Shown here: piece by piece, positions 27,923-35,941 of the stretch | Numbering within the stretch: position 1 is the stretch's first letter | How the letters are laid out: every line of letters begins with the position of its first letter | Assembly (NCBI RefSeq): GCF_000418325.1 | Contig: NC_021658.1 | Location: forward strand, 5,195,501 to 5,259,500 | DNA: 64,000 bases | Origin: Sorangium cellulosum So0157-2 | GTDB lineage: Bacteria > Myxococcota_A > Polyangia > Polyangiales > Polyangiaceae | Direction: 5' to 3' | Notes under the pieces: generated by a model | Told to the model about the DNA's origin: nothing | The model's database searches: none | What the model saw: only the letters and a program-made list of their open reading frames with translations | Program-made: the position numbers and the translations under genes

Positions 27923-30901
27923 ATGGTTCGTCGAACGATCATCGTTTTACCCCGGGCGCTCGCGCTCGCGCTCTTCGCGGCCGCGGTCGCTCCGAGGACG
28001 GCCGCGGCGCAGAATGCGTCCGCGCCCAAGCCGTTCGGGCACTGGAGCTTCGACGCCTGCGCGGGGGGCCAGGTCGCCGATCAGGGCGCGACGCCCCACG
28101 ACGCCCAGCTCCACGGCACCGCCCTCTGCGGCGACGGGCGCTACGACCAGGGGGCCGTCTTCGACGGCGCGCCCGACAGCCGGATCGAAGTCTCGAGCGC
28201 CGCGGCCTTCGCCGCGCCCAGGTTCACGATCGCCGCCTGGGTGAAGCCCTCGGGGCCGGGCGCGATCGTGAACCGCTGGTGGGGGCCCGACGTGTGGGGC
28301 CTGTGGTTCCTCGGCGACAAGCTCACGTTCGCCGTGACGTTCCCCGGCGGGCAGTGGGGCAACCCGATCTCGGTCACCGCGCCGGCGATGGCGGGCCCGT
28401 GGGTGCACGTCACGGGGTCGTACGACGGCAGCCGGATCGCCCTCTACGTGGACGGCGTGCTCGCCGCGTGGAAGCCCGCCAGCGGCACGCCGCAGGCGTC
28501 GAGCCGGCCCATCGTCATCGGCAACCACCCGTCGTGGGACGGCTTCGAGGGCTCGATCGACGAGGTGCTCTTCTACGACCGCGCCCTCAGCGCCGGCGAG
28601 GTCGCCGCCGTCGCGAGCTCGCCCCCGCCCCCGCCGTGGGCGCTGCCCGCGGTCTACGAGGCCGAGGCGCCGTCGAACGTCCTGGAGGGGGGGGTCTACG
28701 CCGACGAATTCAGCTGCGCGTCGGACTGCTCGGGCGGCGCCGTCGTCCGGGGCATCGGCGTGGGCTCGTCGCTGCGCTTCGAGAATGTCATGGCCCCGGC
28801 CGCCGGGCACTACCTGCTCGAGGTCGACTGGCTCGGCGACGAGCGCGAAGCGCTGGTGAGCGTCAACGGCGGGTCGCCGGGGTTCGTGCCCTTCACCGGC
28901 GGCAGCTTCTACACGCCGACCACGCGGGTGCTGCGCGTCGAGCTCGACGGCGGCGCGAACACCATCGCCTTCTCGAGCTGGGGCCGAACCGCGCCCGACA
29001 TCGACCGCGTTCGCCTGACCGAGGGCGCGATCGATCACGTGACCCTCGATGACGTGCCACCGACGGGCTACGAGGTGTACGGGGCCGCCGCGACCCACGA
29101 GCACGTCGCCTCCGAGCTCGCGTTCAGCGGCAAGTGGTTCTGGGGCTCGGTCGAGGGCGACGAGGACTACGCGATGCGGAGCTGCGACGGCTCGGACGAC
29201 ACGCATGCCGGCGTCGCCGGCCTCTGCGACTTCGGCCAGGGGCACCAGCTGGGCGCCGACGTCTGTTGCCACGGCGGCGGGATCGGCGAATGCAACCCCA
29301 AGCGAACCGACGGCTATACCGGCGACCCCGAGCGCGACTACCTCGAGTGGCCCAAATGGGACACCAACGCCCACCCCCGCTACTGGCACGGCCACCTGCG
29401 CCGCGCCCTCGACGGCGGCCTCAAGCTCATCGTGGCCCACGCGGTCGAGAACTATCCGCTCTGCTCGCTCGTGAAGAGCGGCGTGGGCACCAACCCCGAG
29501 CGGCATGAAGGGTTCGAGTGCGACATGGCCGACTCGAACGAGAGCATCGTCAGGCAGATCGGGTTCTTGAGGGCGTTCGCCGCGAACCACGCTGACTTCC
29601 TCGAGATCGCCGAATCGGCGGCCGACGCCCGCCGCATCATCAACGAGAACAAGATGGCGATGGTGATCGGCATCGAGGCCGACTACACGTGGTCCCCGTA
29701 CGAAAACCCGATCGACCGCCTCGACTATTACCACGCCCTCGGGGCCCGCACGGCCTTCCTCGCGCACTCGCTCAACACGCGCATCGCCGGCACGGCCATC
29801 TACACGCCTATATTTGCCGCGCAGCAGTCGTTTCTCAACTGCTTTTTGCACAACGTGCAGTGCAAGACCGACCCGAACAACCCCTTCGCGACCGACCCCG
29901 AGCACCCCTTCGCCGTCGACCAGAGCAACCAGTTCGGCTGCTCGCCCTCGTACGCGACGCGCTACGAAGAGCTCTGCTCGCTCAAGCTCGCCGAACGCCT
30001 CAACGACCCCGTCGGCTGGAACGGCTTCAAGTACTATCCGGGCGGCAACGTCATGGCCGGGAGCGACTGGACCATCCACGACGCGCCCGTCGGGGTGAAC
30101 ATGAACACGCTCGGGTTGACCTACGAGGGCGAGCTGGTCGTCGAGCGCATGATGGATAAGGGCATGCTGCTCGAGATCGGGCACATCTCCGAGGCGGCGG
30201 TCGAGGACGTGCACGACCTCTCGTCGGCGCGCTACGGCTACCCGCTCGTCGCCAGCCACGTCTACGCCCGGCGCGTCAGCGCCGACGGCAGCGCCGGCTG
30301 GGAGGGTAAGCTGGGCGATGACGCCTTGCGGTGGATCGCCGAGACCGAGGGCTTCGCGGGCCATTTCACGGGCGGCGACGTCGCGCTCGACTACTCGGGC
30401 TCGGGCGTCGACAACACCTGTGCCGGCTCGACGCGGTCGCTGGCCCAGAGCGTGGCGTACGCGGCCGACCTGGCGGGGATGCGCGTCGCGTGGGCCGGCG
30501 ACTTTCAGGGCCTCGGCCAGGGGGTCGCCCCGCGGCTCGGCTACACCACCGAGCGCGACGACTGGTGCAAAGGCGACCACTTCGAGCAGTGCTTGCAGCA
30601 GCGGGGGAGCTGGGACGAGTGCCAGACGTGCGTGCAGCTCAGCGAATCGCCCGTGTCGTGCGCTACGTCGGTCGACCCGAACCTGAGCCACTACAGCACG
30701 CAAGACGAGAAGGACTGGGCGTACTTCCACACCCGCGGCTACGCCCACCACGGTCTCATCGCCCAGCTGCACAACGATCTCGAGGCCGTGGGCCTGCGGC
30801 CGGAGTACCTGAGCGCGCTGCGCGATCAGTCGGCCGAGACGTTCATCAGGACGTGGGAAAAATCGGAGTACATCGCCGGGTTGCCGAGGCCGCTGCGCTG
30901 A
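27923..30901 (+). CDS. Secreted LamG-CBM-dipeptidase-like multidomain protein
   Basis: 992 residues with a very strong ribosome site (AAGGAGG, 27912-27918). A signal peptide ends near AAAQN (about residue 30). Residues about 35-235 form a LamG/concanavalin-like domain (FTIAAWVKP, LYVDGVLAAW, SIDEVLFYDRALSAGEV). About 245-375 form a carbohydrate-binding module 6/35-like domain (VYEAEAP, YLLEVDWLG, ANTIAFSSWG). The rest resembles M19/amidohydrolase-type barrels: THEH near 394, IVAHAVENY, IGIEADYT, LAHSLNTRIAG, LEIGHIS and ASHVYARR give a chain of His/Glu candidates for metal binding. Many Cys are expected in the secreted form. The substrate is unknown. Confidence 0.85.
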   Translation: MVRRTIIVLPRALALALFAAAVAPRTAAAQNASAPKPFGHWSFDACAGGQVADQGATPHDAQLHGTALCGDGRYDQGAVFDGAPDSRIEVSSAAAFAAPRFTIAAWVKPSGPGAIVNRWWGPDVWGLWFLGDKLTFAVTFPGGQWGNPISVTAPAMAGPWVHVTGSYDGSRIALYVDGVLAAWKPASGTPQASSRPIVIGNHPSWDGFEGSIDEVLFYDRALSAGEVAAVASSPPPPPWALPAVYEAEAPSNVLEGGVYADEFSCASDCSGGAVVRGIGVGSSLRFENVMAPAAGHYLLEVDWLGDEREALVSVNGGSPGFVPFTGGSFYTPTTRVLRVELDGGANTIAFSSWGRTAPDIDRVRLTEGAIDHVTLDDVPPTGYEVYGAAATHEHVASELAFSGKWFWGSVEGDEDYAMRSCDGSDDTHAGVAGLCDFGQGHQLGADVCCHGGGIGECNPKRTDGYTGDPERDYLEWPKWDTNAHPRYWHGHLRRALDGGLKLIVAHAVENYPLCSLVKSGVGTNPERHEGFECDMADSNESIVRQIGFLRAFAANHADFLEIAESAADARRIINENKMAMVIGIEADYTWSPYENPIDRLDYYHALGARTAFLAHSLNTRIAGTAIYTPIFAAQQSFLNCFLHNVQCKTDPNNPFATDPEHPFAVDQSNQFGCSPSYATRYEELCSLKLAERLNDPVGWNGFKYYPGGNVMAGSDWTIHDAPVGVNMNTLGLTYEGELVVERMMDKGMLLEIGHISEAAVEDVHDLSSARYGYPLVASHVYARRVSADGSAGWEGKLGDDALRWIAETEGFAGHFTGGDVALDYSGSGVDNTCAGSTRSLAQSVAYAADLAGMRVAWAGDFQGLGQGVAPRLGYTTERDDWCKGDHFEQCLQQRGSWDECQTCVQLSESPVSCATSVDPNLSHYSTQDEKDWAYFHTRGYAHHGLIAQLHNDLEAVGLRPEYLSALRDQSAETFIRTWEKSEYIAGLPRPLR

Positions 30902-30946
30902 CCCGGGGGCGGGCGCCCGCCGCGCGCTGGCCGCGGGCGGCGGGGC

Positions 30947-32125
30947 CTACGGCCCGGGGGGCGGGTAGTTCGGCTCGGTCATCCCTTGAATCCACTGCGT
31001 GACCAGCTGCAGGCCGGTGTTGTCGACCTGGCGGGTCGCGATGCGCGGCATCTGCCCCTCGAAGCCGCGGAGCTCCTGGCGGGCGACGAGCAGGCTGCGC
31101 GACGGGTCCCCCGGACGGATGTCGTACCAGTTGGCCGGGTCCGGGTTCTTCAGCCCCTCGTACTTCGCGTTCTCCGCCGGGCGCTTGTTCATGCCCGTCT
31201 GGACGGCGTCCGTCGCAGCCACGCTGCCCAGCTCGCCCGCCTCGAGCCGCAGGTACAGGCCCGTATCGTGGGCCGCCGACTCGGGCAGGTCGTTGTGGCA
31301 GCTCACGCCGCAGTTCGCGTGGAGGTAGCCGAGCGCCTGGCGCTCCACCTCGTCGCCCGGGATCGTCAGGGCGAGCGGGCTCGCGTCCTCGATCACGCCG
31401 AGCGCGACCAGCGACTCGCGCGTGACCCCCTCGGCGCCGGGGCCGAGCATCAGCGCGTCCCAGCCGAGGACGAAATCGGCGCGCCCGACGTGGCACTCCT
31501 TGCATTGATCGCGCGTCGGCACCATGTGGCCGGTGCCGTAGAGATCGGGCACGCCGAAGTCGTTCTGCATCTGGATCGCCTGCCGCTCGTCCTCGGACCA
31601 GACATAGCTCGTGTAGACCCAGCCGGCGGCCATCTTGCGCAGGAGGCGCGTCTCGGCCATGCGCAGCGCGCCGTCGGCGCCCTTCACGCGGAACTCCTTC
31701 CAGAACTGCGTCCCCTCGGGATACACGAACGCGTCCGGATTGCTCACGTCCACTCGCTGGCCCTTCGGGATCGAGACGAAGCGCCGCTTGGCGGCGCCGT
31801 CGCTCCAGAGCTCCATCGCAGGCTTGTACTCGAGCACGCCGCACGCGAGCTCGCGCTCGTCGAAGTCCCCGTAGAGGCCGGTACAGCGCAGGTCCACCGG
31901 CAGCACGCCGTCGAGCGGCGCCCCGCAGTCCACATCGGCCGGCATCGCGTATTCGACGCACGCCGGCTCGTCCGAGCCGTCCGGCCCGGCGTCGACCTCG
32001 GGCGTCGACACGTCCGGCCCCCCCGCCTGGCCCCCGGGCGGCGGATCGCCGCCGCCCGAGCTACACCCCATCGCCACCAGCAGCGCGCCGGCAACAGAAC
32101 CTTTCCTCACGACATCATGAAGCAT
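30947..32125 (-). CDS. Cytochrome-c-like lipoprotein (HNE_0200/SO2930-like)
   Basis: 392 residues. Signal peptide with lipobox AMGC (Cys21), then a Gly/Pro linker. YKPAMELWSDGAAKRRFVSIPKG-like text, FPEGTQFWKEF-like text and WVYTSYVWSEDE resemble the HNE_0200 family of periplasmic c-type cytochromes. One normal heme site is CKECH at 208-212. A second possible site, CGVSCH at 272-277, has three rather than two residues between the Cys, so it may not bind heme in the usual way. Likely an envelope electron-transfer or redox protein. It converges with the large secreted protein gene. Confidence 0.8.
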   Translation of the reverse strand: MLHDVVRKGSVAGALLVAMGCSSGGGDPPPGGQAGGPDVSTPEVDAGPDGSDEPACVEYAMPADVDCGAPLDGVLPVDLRCTGLYGDFDERELACGVLEYKPAMELWSDGAAKRRFVSIPKGQRVDVSNPDAFVYPEGTQFWKEFRVKGADGALRMAETRLLRKMAAGWVYTSYVWSEDERQAIQMQNDFGVPDLYGTGHMVPTRDQCKECHVGRADFVLGWDALMLGPGAEGVTRESLVALGVIEDASPLALTIPGDEVERQALGYLHANCGVSCHNDLPESAAHDTGLYLRLEAGELGSVAATDAVQTGMNKRPAENAKYEGLKNPDPANWYDIRPGDPSRSLLVARQELRGFEGQMPRIATRQVDNTGLQLVTQWIQGMTEPNYPPPGP

Positions 32126-32642
32126 GCGCTCATGGTGCCACAGGAATGGAGCGCGGGGGAACGTGGATTCACCCGCTCCGCGCCGCGTCGCGCGGCCCCG
32201 CGCGCGTCATCCGGCCATGTGAACGTGCACGCACCGACGGATGAACTGCGCCGAGCAGAGCTCGTTCGATGACGCCTGATGCCGAAAGGGAGCTCCAGTG
32301 AAAAAATGAACCTTCGAGTGTCCACTGCCGCTGTACGGCGTGTCTTCAGGCGCGAAACGGTCCAGGGGGGATGTACGGTTGTGGTCTGTCCGCTGCGCCC
32401 TCGCGCGCTCGCGGCCCGCCCTCGCGCCTCGCGCTCGCGGCCGGCGGGGTGCGGCCTGCGCAGCACGAGGTGCTGGCGGCGTGCTCGCGGCGCAGCACCG
32501 GGCGGCCTGGGAGCCGCGGGAGCGCGAGGAAACGCATGGCACGGCGCGTGCGACGTGCGATCGCCGCCGGGGTGGACGGTCGCGGACCAGGGCGTCGCGC
32601 TGCCGAGAGCGCCCGGCAACCTCTCTTTCCCGGAGCCTTCGC
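32126..32642. other. Divergent intergenic region
   Basis: 517 bp between the lipoprotein start (minus) and the methyltransferase start (plus). A short AT-richer patch with gtgaaaaaatgaac lies near 32297. I see no conserved ORF, RNA gene or repeat; it presumably contains both promoters. Confidence 0.5.
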
Positions 32643-33458
32643 ATGAGTGGACTCAGTCTCGTCTTCGATACGCCGCAGCTCGCGCAGGACTACGAGGTAC
32701 GCAGCGCCGAGCGGCAGTTCCGCCACGGCCAGCGGCTGATCGCCGAGCTCGGCGTTCGCGCGGGCGAGCGCGTGCTCGATATCGGGAGCGGCACCGGGCT
32801 GCTCGCGGAGCACGTCGCGGGCATCGTCGGGCCGACGGGCCAGGTGCTCGGGATCGATCCGCTGCCGCTGCGCGTGGAGATCGCCCAGCGCAAGGCGAGG
32901 GCGAACCTCTCGTTCCAGGTCGGCAACGCCTACGCGCTCGACGGGCTCCCGTCGGGCAGCTTCGATGTCGTGTACCTCAACGCCGTCTTCCACTGGCTCC
33001 CCGACAAGACCGAGCCGCTGCGGCAGATCCACCGCCTGCTCAAGCCGGGCGGGCGCGTCGGGCTCACCACGGGCGCGAAGGACCAGCCGAACCGGCTGCA
33101 GGCCATCAAGCGGCAGGTGCTCTCGCGCGAGCCCTACGCGCGCTACCCGGAGTCGCTGGCCGGCACGCCGCACTGGGTGACGGCCGAGGAGCTCGCCGGC
33201 CTGCTCGGCGGCGCCGGCTTCTCCGTGCAGAAGGTCGAGGCCCAGGAGAACGTGAACTATCAGCCGGACGCGAGCGCCGCGATCGCCTTCTCGCAGGCGA
33301 GCTCGTTCGGCAACTTCCTCGGCCACCTGCCGGAGTCGCTGCGCGTCCCGGCCGTCGAGGACATCAAGCGCGAGCTCGAGGCCTTCCGGACGCCCGAGGG
33401 GATCCGCCTCGAGGGCAAGCGGCTGTTCGCCATCGCGCACAAGCCGGCGTCGCACTGA
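32643..33458 (+). CDS. Class I SAM-dependent methyltransferase
   Basis: 271 residues from ATG 32643, with GGAG ten bases upstream. Motif I ERVLDIGSGTGLLAEHVA (about 43-60), motif II LGIDPLPLR, the acidic motif DVVYLNAVFHW and motif LLKPGGRVGL show a UbiE/Methyltransf_11 fold. The acceptor is unknown. It is followed after 83 bp by a TauD-type dioxygenase on the same strand, so the two form a likely two-gene operon that could modify one small molecule by methylation and oxidation. Confidence 0.9.
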   Translation: MSGLSLVFDTPQLAQDYEVRSAERQFRHGQRLIAELGVRAGERVLDIGSGTGLLAEHVAGIVGPTGQVLGIDPLPLRVEIAQRKARANLSFQVGNAYALDGLPSGSFDVVYLNAVFHWLPDKTEPLRQIHRLLKPGGRVGLTTGAKDQPNRLQAIKRQVLSREPYARYPESLAGTPHWVTAEELAGLLGGAGFSVQKVEAQENVNYQPDASAAIAFSQASSFGNFLGHLPESLRVPAVEDIKRELEAFRTPEGIRLEGKRLFAIAHKPASH

Positions 33459-33541
33459 CCCGGGGGCCGGTCCGCCGGCGCCCGAGCGCGACGCCACCCC
33501 ACGATGCTTTTCGGCTCACACAACCACAAGGAAAATTCCGC

Positions 33542-34510
33542 ATGAGCGTCACGACGAACCAGAGCAGCAACGTCCTCGAGATCGTGCCCGTCGCCGGCCG
33601 GATCGGCGCAGAGGTGCGCGGCGTGCGCCTCTCCGCCGATCTCGACGCTGCCACGGTGAGCGAGATCCGGAAGGCCTGGCTGCGTTACAAGGTGATCTTC
33701 TTCCGCAACCAGCACCACCTCGACGACGCCGCCCAGGAGAAGCTCACCGCGATCTTCGACGGCGCGCCCATCGCGCACCCGACGGTGCCGGTCGTCCAGG
33801 GCACTTCCTACATCCATGAGCTCGACTCGCGCCACGGCGGCCGCGCGAACTCCTGGCACACCGACGTCACGTTCGTCGACGCCTACCCGAAGGCGTCGAT
33901 CCTCCGGGCGCTCGTGATCCCGGCGTACGGCGGCGATACCGTCTGGGCCAACACGGTCGCCGCGTACGAGGACCTGCCGCCCGCGCTGCGCGAGCTCGCG
34001 GACAAGCTGTGGGCCGTGCACAGCAACGAGTACGACTACCAGGCGCGAAAGCCGCAGTCGTCGGCGGACGACGTGCGGCGCTATCAGGAGGTGTTCACGT
34101 CGACCGTGTACGAGACCGAGCACCCCGTGGTGCGCGTCCACCCGGAGACCGGGGAGCGGTCGCTCGTGCTCGGCCATTTCGTCAAGAAGCTCCTCGGCGT
34201 CTCGTCGTTCGACTCGGCGCACCTCTTCCAGGTGCTCCAGGACCACGTGACGCGCCTCGAGAACACCGTCCGCTGGCGGTGGGCCGCCGGCGACGTGGCC
34301 ATCTGGGACAACCGCGCCACCCAGCACTACGCGGTCAACGATTACGGCGATCAGCTCCGCGTGGTGCGCCGGGTGACGGTCGACGGCGATGTGCCCGTCA
34401 GCATCGACGGCAAGCGCAGCGTCACCCGCAAGAAGGCGCCGCGCGCCGCTGCGGCGAGGAGCGAGAGCGCGGGGAGCGCGGGCGCCTCTGTGGCGGCTGC
34501 GACGGCGTAG
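33542..34510 (+). CDS. TauD/TfdA-type Fe(II)/2-oxoglutarate dioxygenase
   Basis: 322 residues from ATG 33542, preceded by AAGGA. The iron triad is visible: His106 and Asp108 in SWHTDVTF and His262 in ATQHYAVNDY; an Arg in RVVRRVT (273-277) would hold 2-oxoglutarate. The length fits taurine or aryloxyalkanoate dioxygenases plus a 35-residue Ala/Arg/Ser tail that the family lacks. The true substrate is open; the linked methyltransferase suggests a tailoring pair rather than sulfur scavenging, and no sulfonate transporter lies nearby. Confidence 0.9.
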   Translation: MSVTTNQSSNVLEIVPVAGRIGAEVRGVRLSADLDAATVSEIRKAWLRYKVIFFRNQHHLDDAAQEKLTAIFDGAPIAHPTVPVVQGTSYIHELDSRHGGRANSWHTDVTFVDAYPKASILRALVIPAYGGDTVWANTVAAYEDLPPALRELADKLWAVHSNEYDYQARKPQSSADDVRRYQEVFTSTVYETEHPVVRVHPETGERSLVLGHFVKKLLGVSSFDSAHLFQVLQDHVTRLENTVRWRWAAGDVAIWDNRATQHYAVNDYGDQLRVVRRVTVDGDVPVSIDGKRSVTRKKAPRAAAARSESAGSAGASVAAATA

Positions 34511-34879
34511 AGCACCGATCACGTCAGAGCCCCGAAGAAATCAACAGAAGGGAAGAGGAACCGCAAGGACTCAAGGGACGCGAGGGGAAGACAAATTGTC
34601 TTATCTCCGGTTCCTTGCGCCCCTCGCGCCCTTGCGGTTTCTCTCTCCCCCGCATTCCTTGCCACTGACGCTTGCGTTTCGGCAGAGCGGTCGGGCTTCG
34701 CAACTCGTGGAACTTGTCAGGCGCCATACGCCCCGAGCTCCCGGCCGACGTCGATCCCGACACGCGGCTCCATGGAGACCCAGCTTTCCGGGCGGCAGCG
34801 CCGGCGCCGGCGCGCCCCGCCGGACGGGTCCTTGACGGCGGGGATCGCCTGCGCTTCATCTGCGGCGGAGGAGTGCCCC
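34511..34879. other. Intergenic region with large inverted repeat
   Basis: 369 bp. The first 130 bases hold a complex inverted repeat (34558-34641) that probably ends the dioxygenase transcript. The rest contains no clear gene and leads into the strong ribosome site (GGAGGAG) of the cytochrome c gene. Confidence 0.55.
34558..34641. repeat. Complex inverted repeat, terminator- or REP-like
   Basis: caagggacgcgagggg (34572-34587) pairs with cccctcgcgcccttg (34620-34634) with one bulge, and outer aaccg/cggtt extends it. Inside the loop is a second palindrome, aagacaaattgtctt (34588-34602). No long T-run follows. Such nested palindromes occur in intergenic REP-like elements and as bidirectional terminators. 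Confidence 0.7.
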
Positions 34880-35455
34880 GTGGGTGAAGCAGGCAAGCGC
34901 GATGACGCTCGAGACGGAGAGCCGAGCACCGCGCACGTCGTGGTGATCATGCTGATCGTGGCCTTCGGCGTGCTCGCGCTGCCGTGGATGGTGCTGCGGA
35001 AGCTGGAGGCCCGCACCCAGGTGCGCGGCGAGGTGGCCTCCGGCGTCACGGACGAGGACCTCGCCCAGGGGGGGAAGATCTATTACCGCGCGTGCACTGG
35101 GTGTCATCAGGCGAGGGGGGAAGGGAAGCCTGGCCGGTATCCGCCCCTCGTGGGCGCGTCGTGGCTGCTCGAGGACAAGGAGACGCCGATCCGGATCACG
35201 CTGCTCGGCGCCGCCGGGCCGATGGAGGTGAACGGCGCGCAGTACAACGACGTGATGCCCAACTTCGGCGTGAACCTGTCGGACGAGGAGATCGCGCTGG
35301 TGCTCACCTATGTCCGATCGAGCTGGGGGAACGGCGCGCCCGCCATCACGAAGGACGAGGTCGCGAAGGTGCGCGCCTCGCTGGGAGACCGCGTGGAGCC
35401 GTGGGCCGGCGGCGCGGCGCTCTCGGCGGCGCGGGAGACGCGCGTCCTGCCCTGA
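34880..35455 (+). CDS. Membrane-anchored monoheme cytochrome c
   Basis: 191 residues from GTG 34880, selected over the longer frame (34772) because GGAGGAG lies six bases before it. One N-terminal membrane helix (about 19-39) is followed by a class I cytochrome c domain: heme site CTGCH at 72-76, and likely axial Met126 in NDVMPNFG. The domain should sit in the periplasm and shuttle electrons between respiratory complexes. No oxidase genes are adjacent. The 43-bp repeat array starts 17 bp after its stop. Confidence 0.88.
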   Translation: MGEAGKRDDARDGEPSTAHVVVIMLIVAFGVLALPWMVLRKLEARTQVRGEVASGVTDEDLAQGGKIYYRACTGCHQARGEGKPGRYPPLVGASWLLEDKETPIRITLLGAAGPMEVNGAQYNDVMPNFGVNLSDEEIALVLTYVRSSWGNGAPAITKDEVAKVRASLGDRVEPWAGGAALSAARETRVLP

Positions 35456-35472
35456 AGCGCGCAGGCCGGCGA

Positions 35473-35902
35473 CGATGCTCCGGTTCGGGAGGCCGCCGAG
35501 CTTCCCCGGGAGACCGCTTCCGGTGTCGTGGAGGCAGCTGAGCTGCCCGGCGGAGACCGTTTCCGGTGTCGTGGAGGCAGTTGAGCTGCCCGGTGAAGAC
35601 CGTTTCCGGTGCCGGAGGGATAGCCGAGCAACCCGGTGGAGACCGTTTCCGGTGCCGGAGGGATAGCCGAGCAACCCGGTGGAGACCGTTTCCGGTGCCG
35701 GAGGGATAGCCGAGCAACCCGGTGGAGACCGTTTCCGGTGCCGGAGGGATAGCCGAGCAACCCGGTGGAGACCGTTTCCGGTGCCGGAGGGATAGCCGAG
35801 CAACCCGGTGGAGACCGTTTCCGGTGCCGGAGGGATAGCCGAGCAACCCGGTGGAGACCGTTTCCGGTGCCGGAGGGATGGCCGAGCATCCCCGGGAGAC
35901 CG
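35473..35902. repeat. Ten-unit 43-bp tandem array (minisatellite)
   Basis: 430 bp is exactly ten units of 43 bp. Unit 1 is diverged; units 2-3 (35516, 35559) form one sequence class with ggtgtcgtggaggcag; units 4-10 (35602 to 35902) form another with ggtgccggagggatagcc and are identical except for the last. There are no spacers, so it is not CRISPR. The unit contains ccggtgccgg and cccggtgg, which can pair imperfectly. It fills a convergent intergenic gap between the cytochrome gene and the HExxH gene. Confidence 0.97.
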
Positions 35903-35941
35903 TTCCCGCTCCCCGGCGCTACCCGCGCTGCCCCGCGACGG

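Noticed and set aside
32279..32642. Small ORF starting MPKGSSSEKMNLRV
   Set aside because: No ribosome site, Arg-rich drift after 30 codons, and it reads into the methyltransferase gene in another frame.
34511..34650. tRNA gene
   Set aside because: The strong inverted repeats do not form a cloverleaf and there is no TTCRA arm or CCA end.
35308..35889. Minus-strand ORFs in the 43-bp array
   Set aside because: A 43-bp unit without stop codons is open in every frame; the translation merely cycles and has no start context.
35473..35902. CRISPR array
   Set aside because: Units abut without unique spacers, and no cas gene is near.
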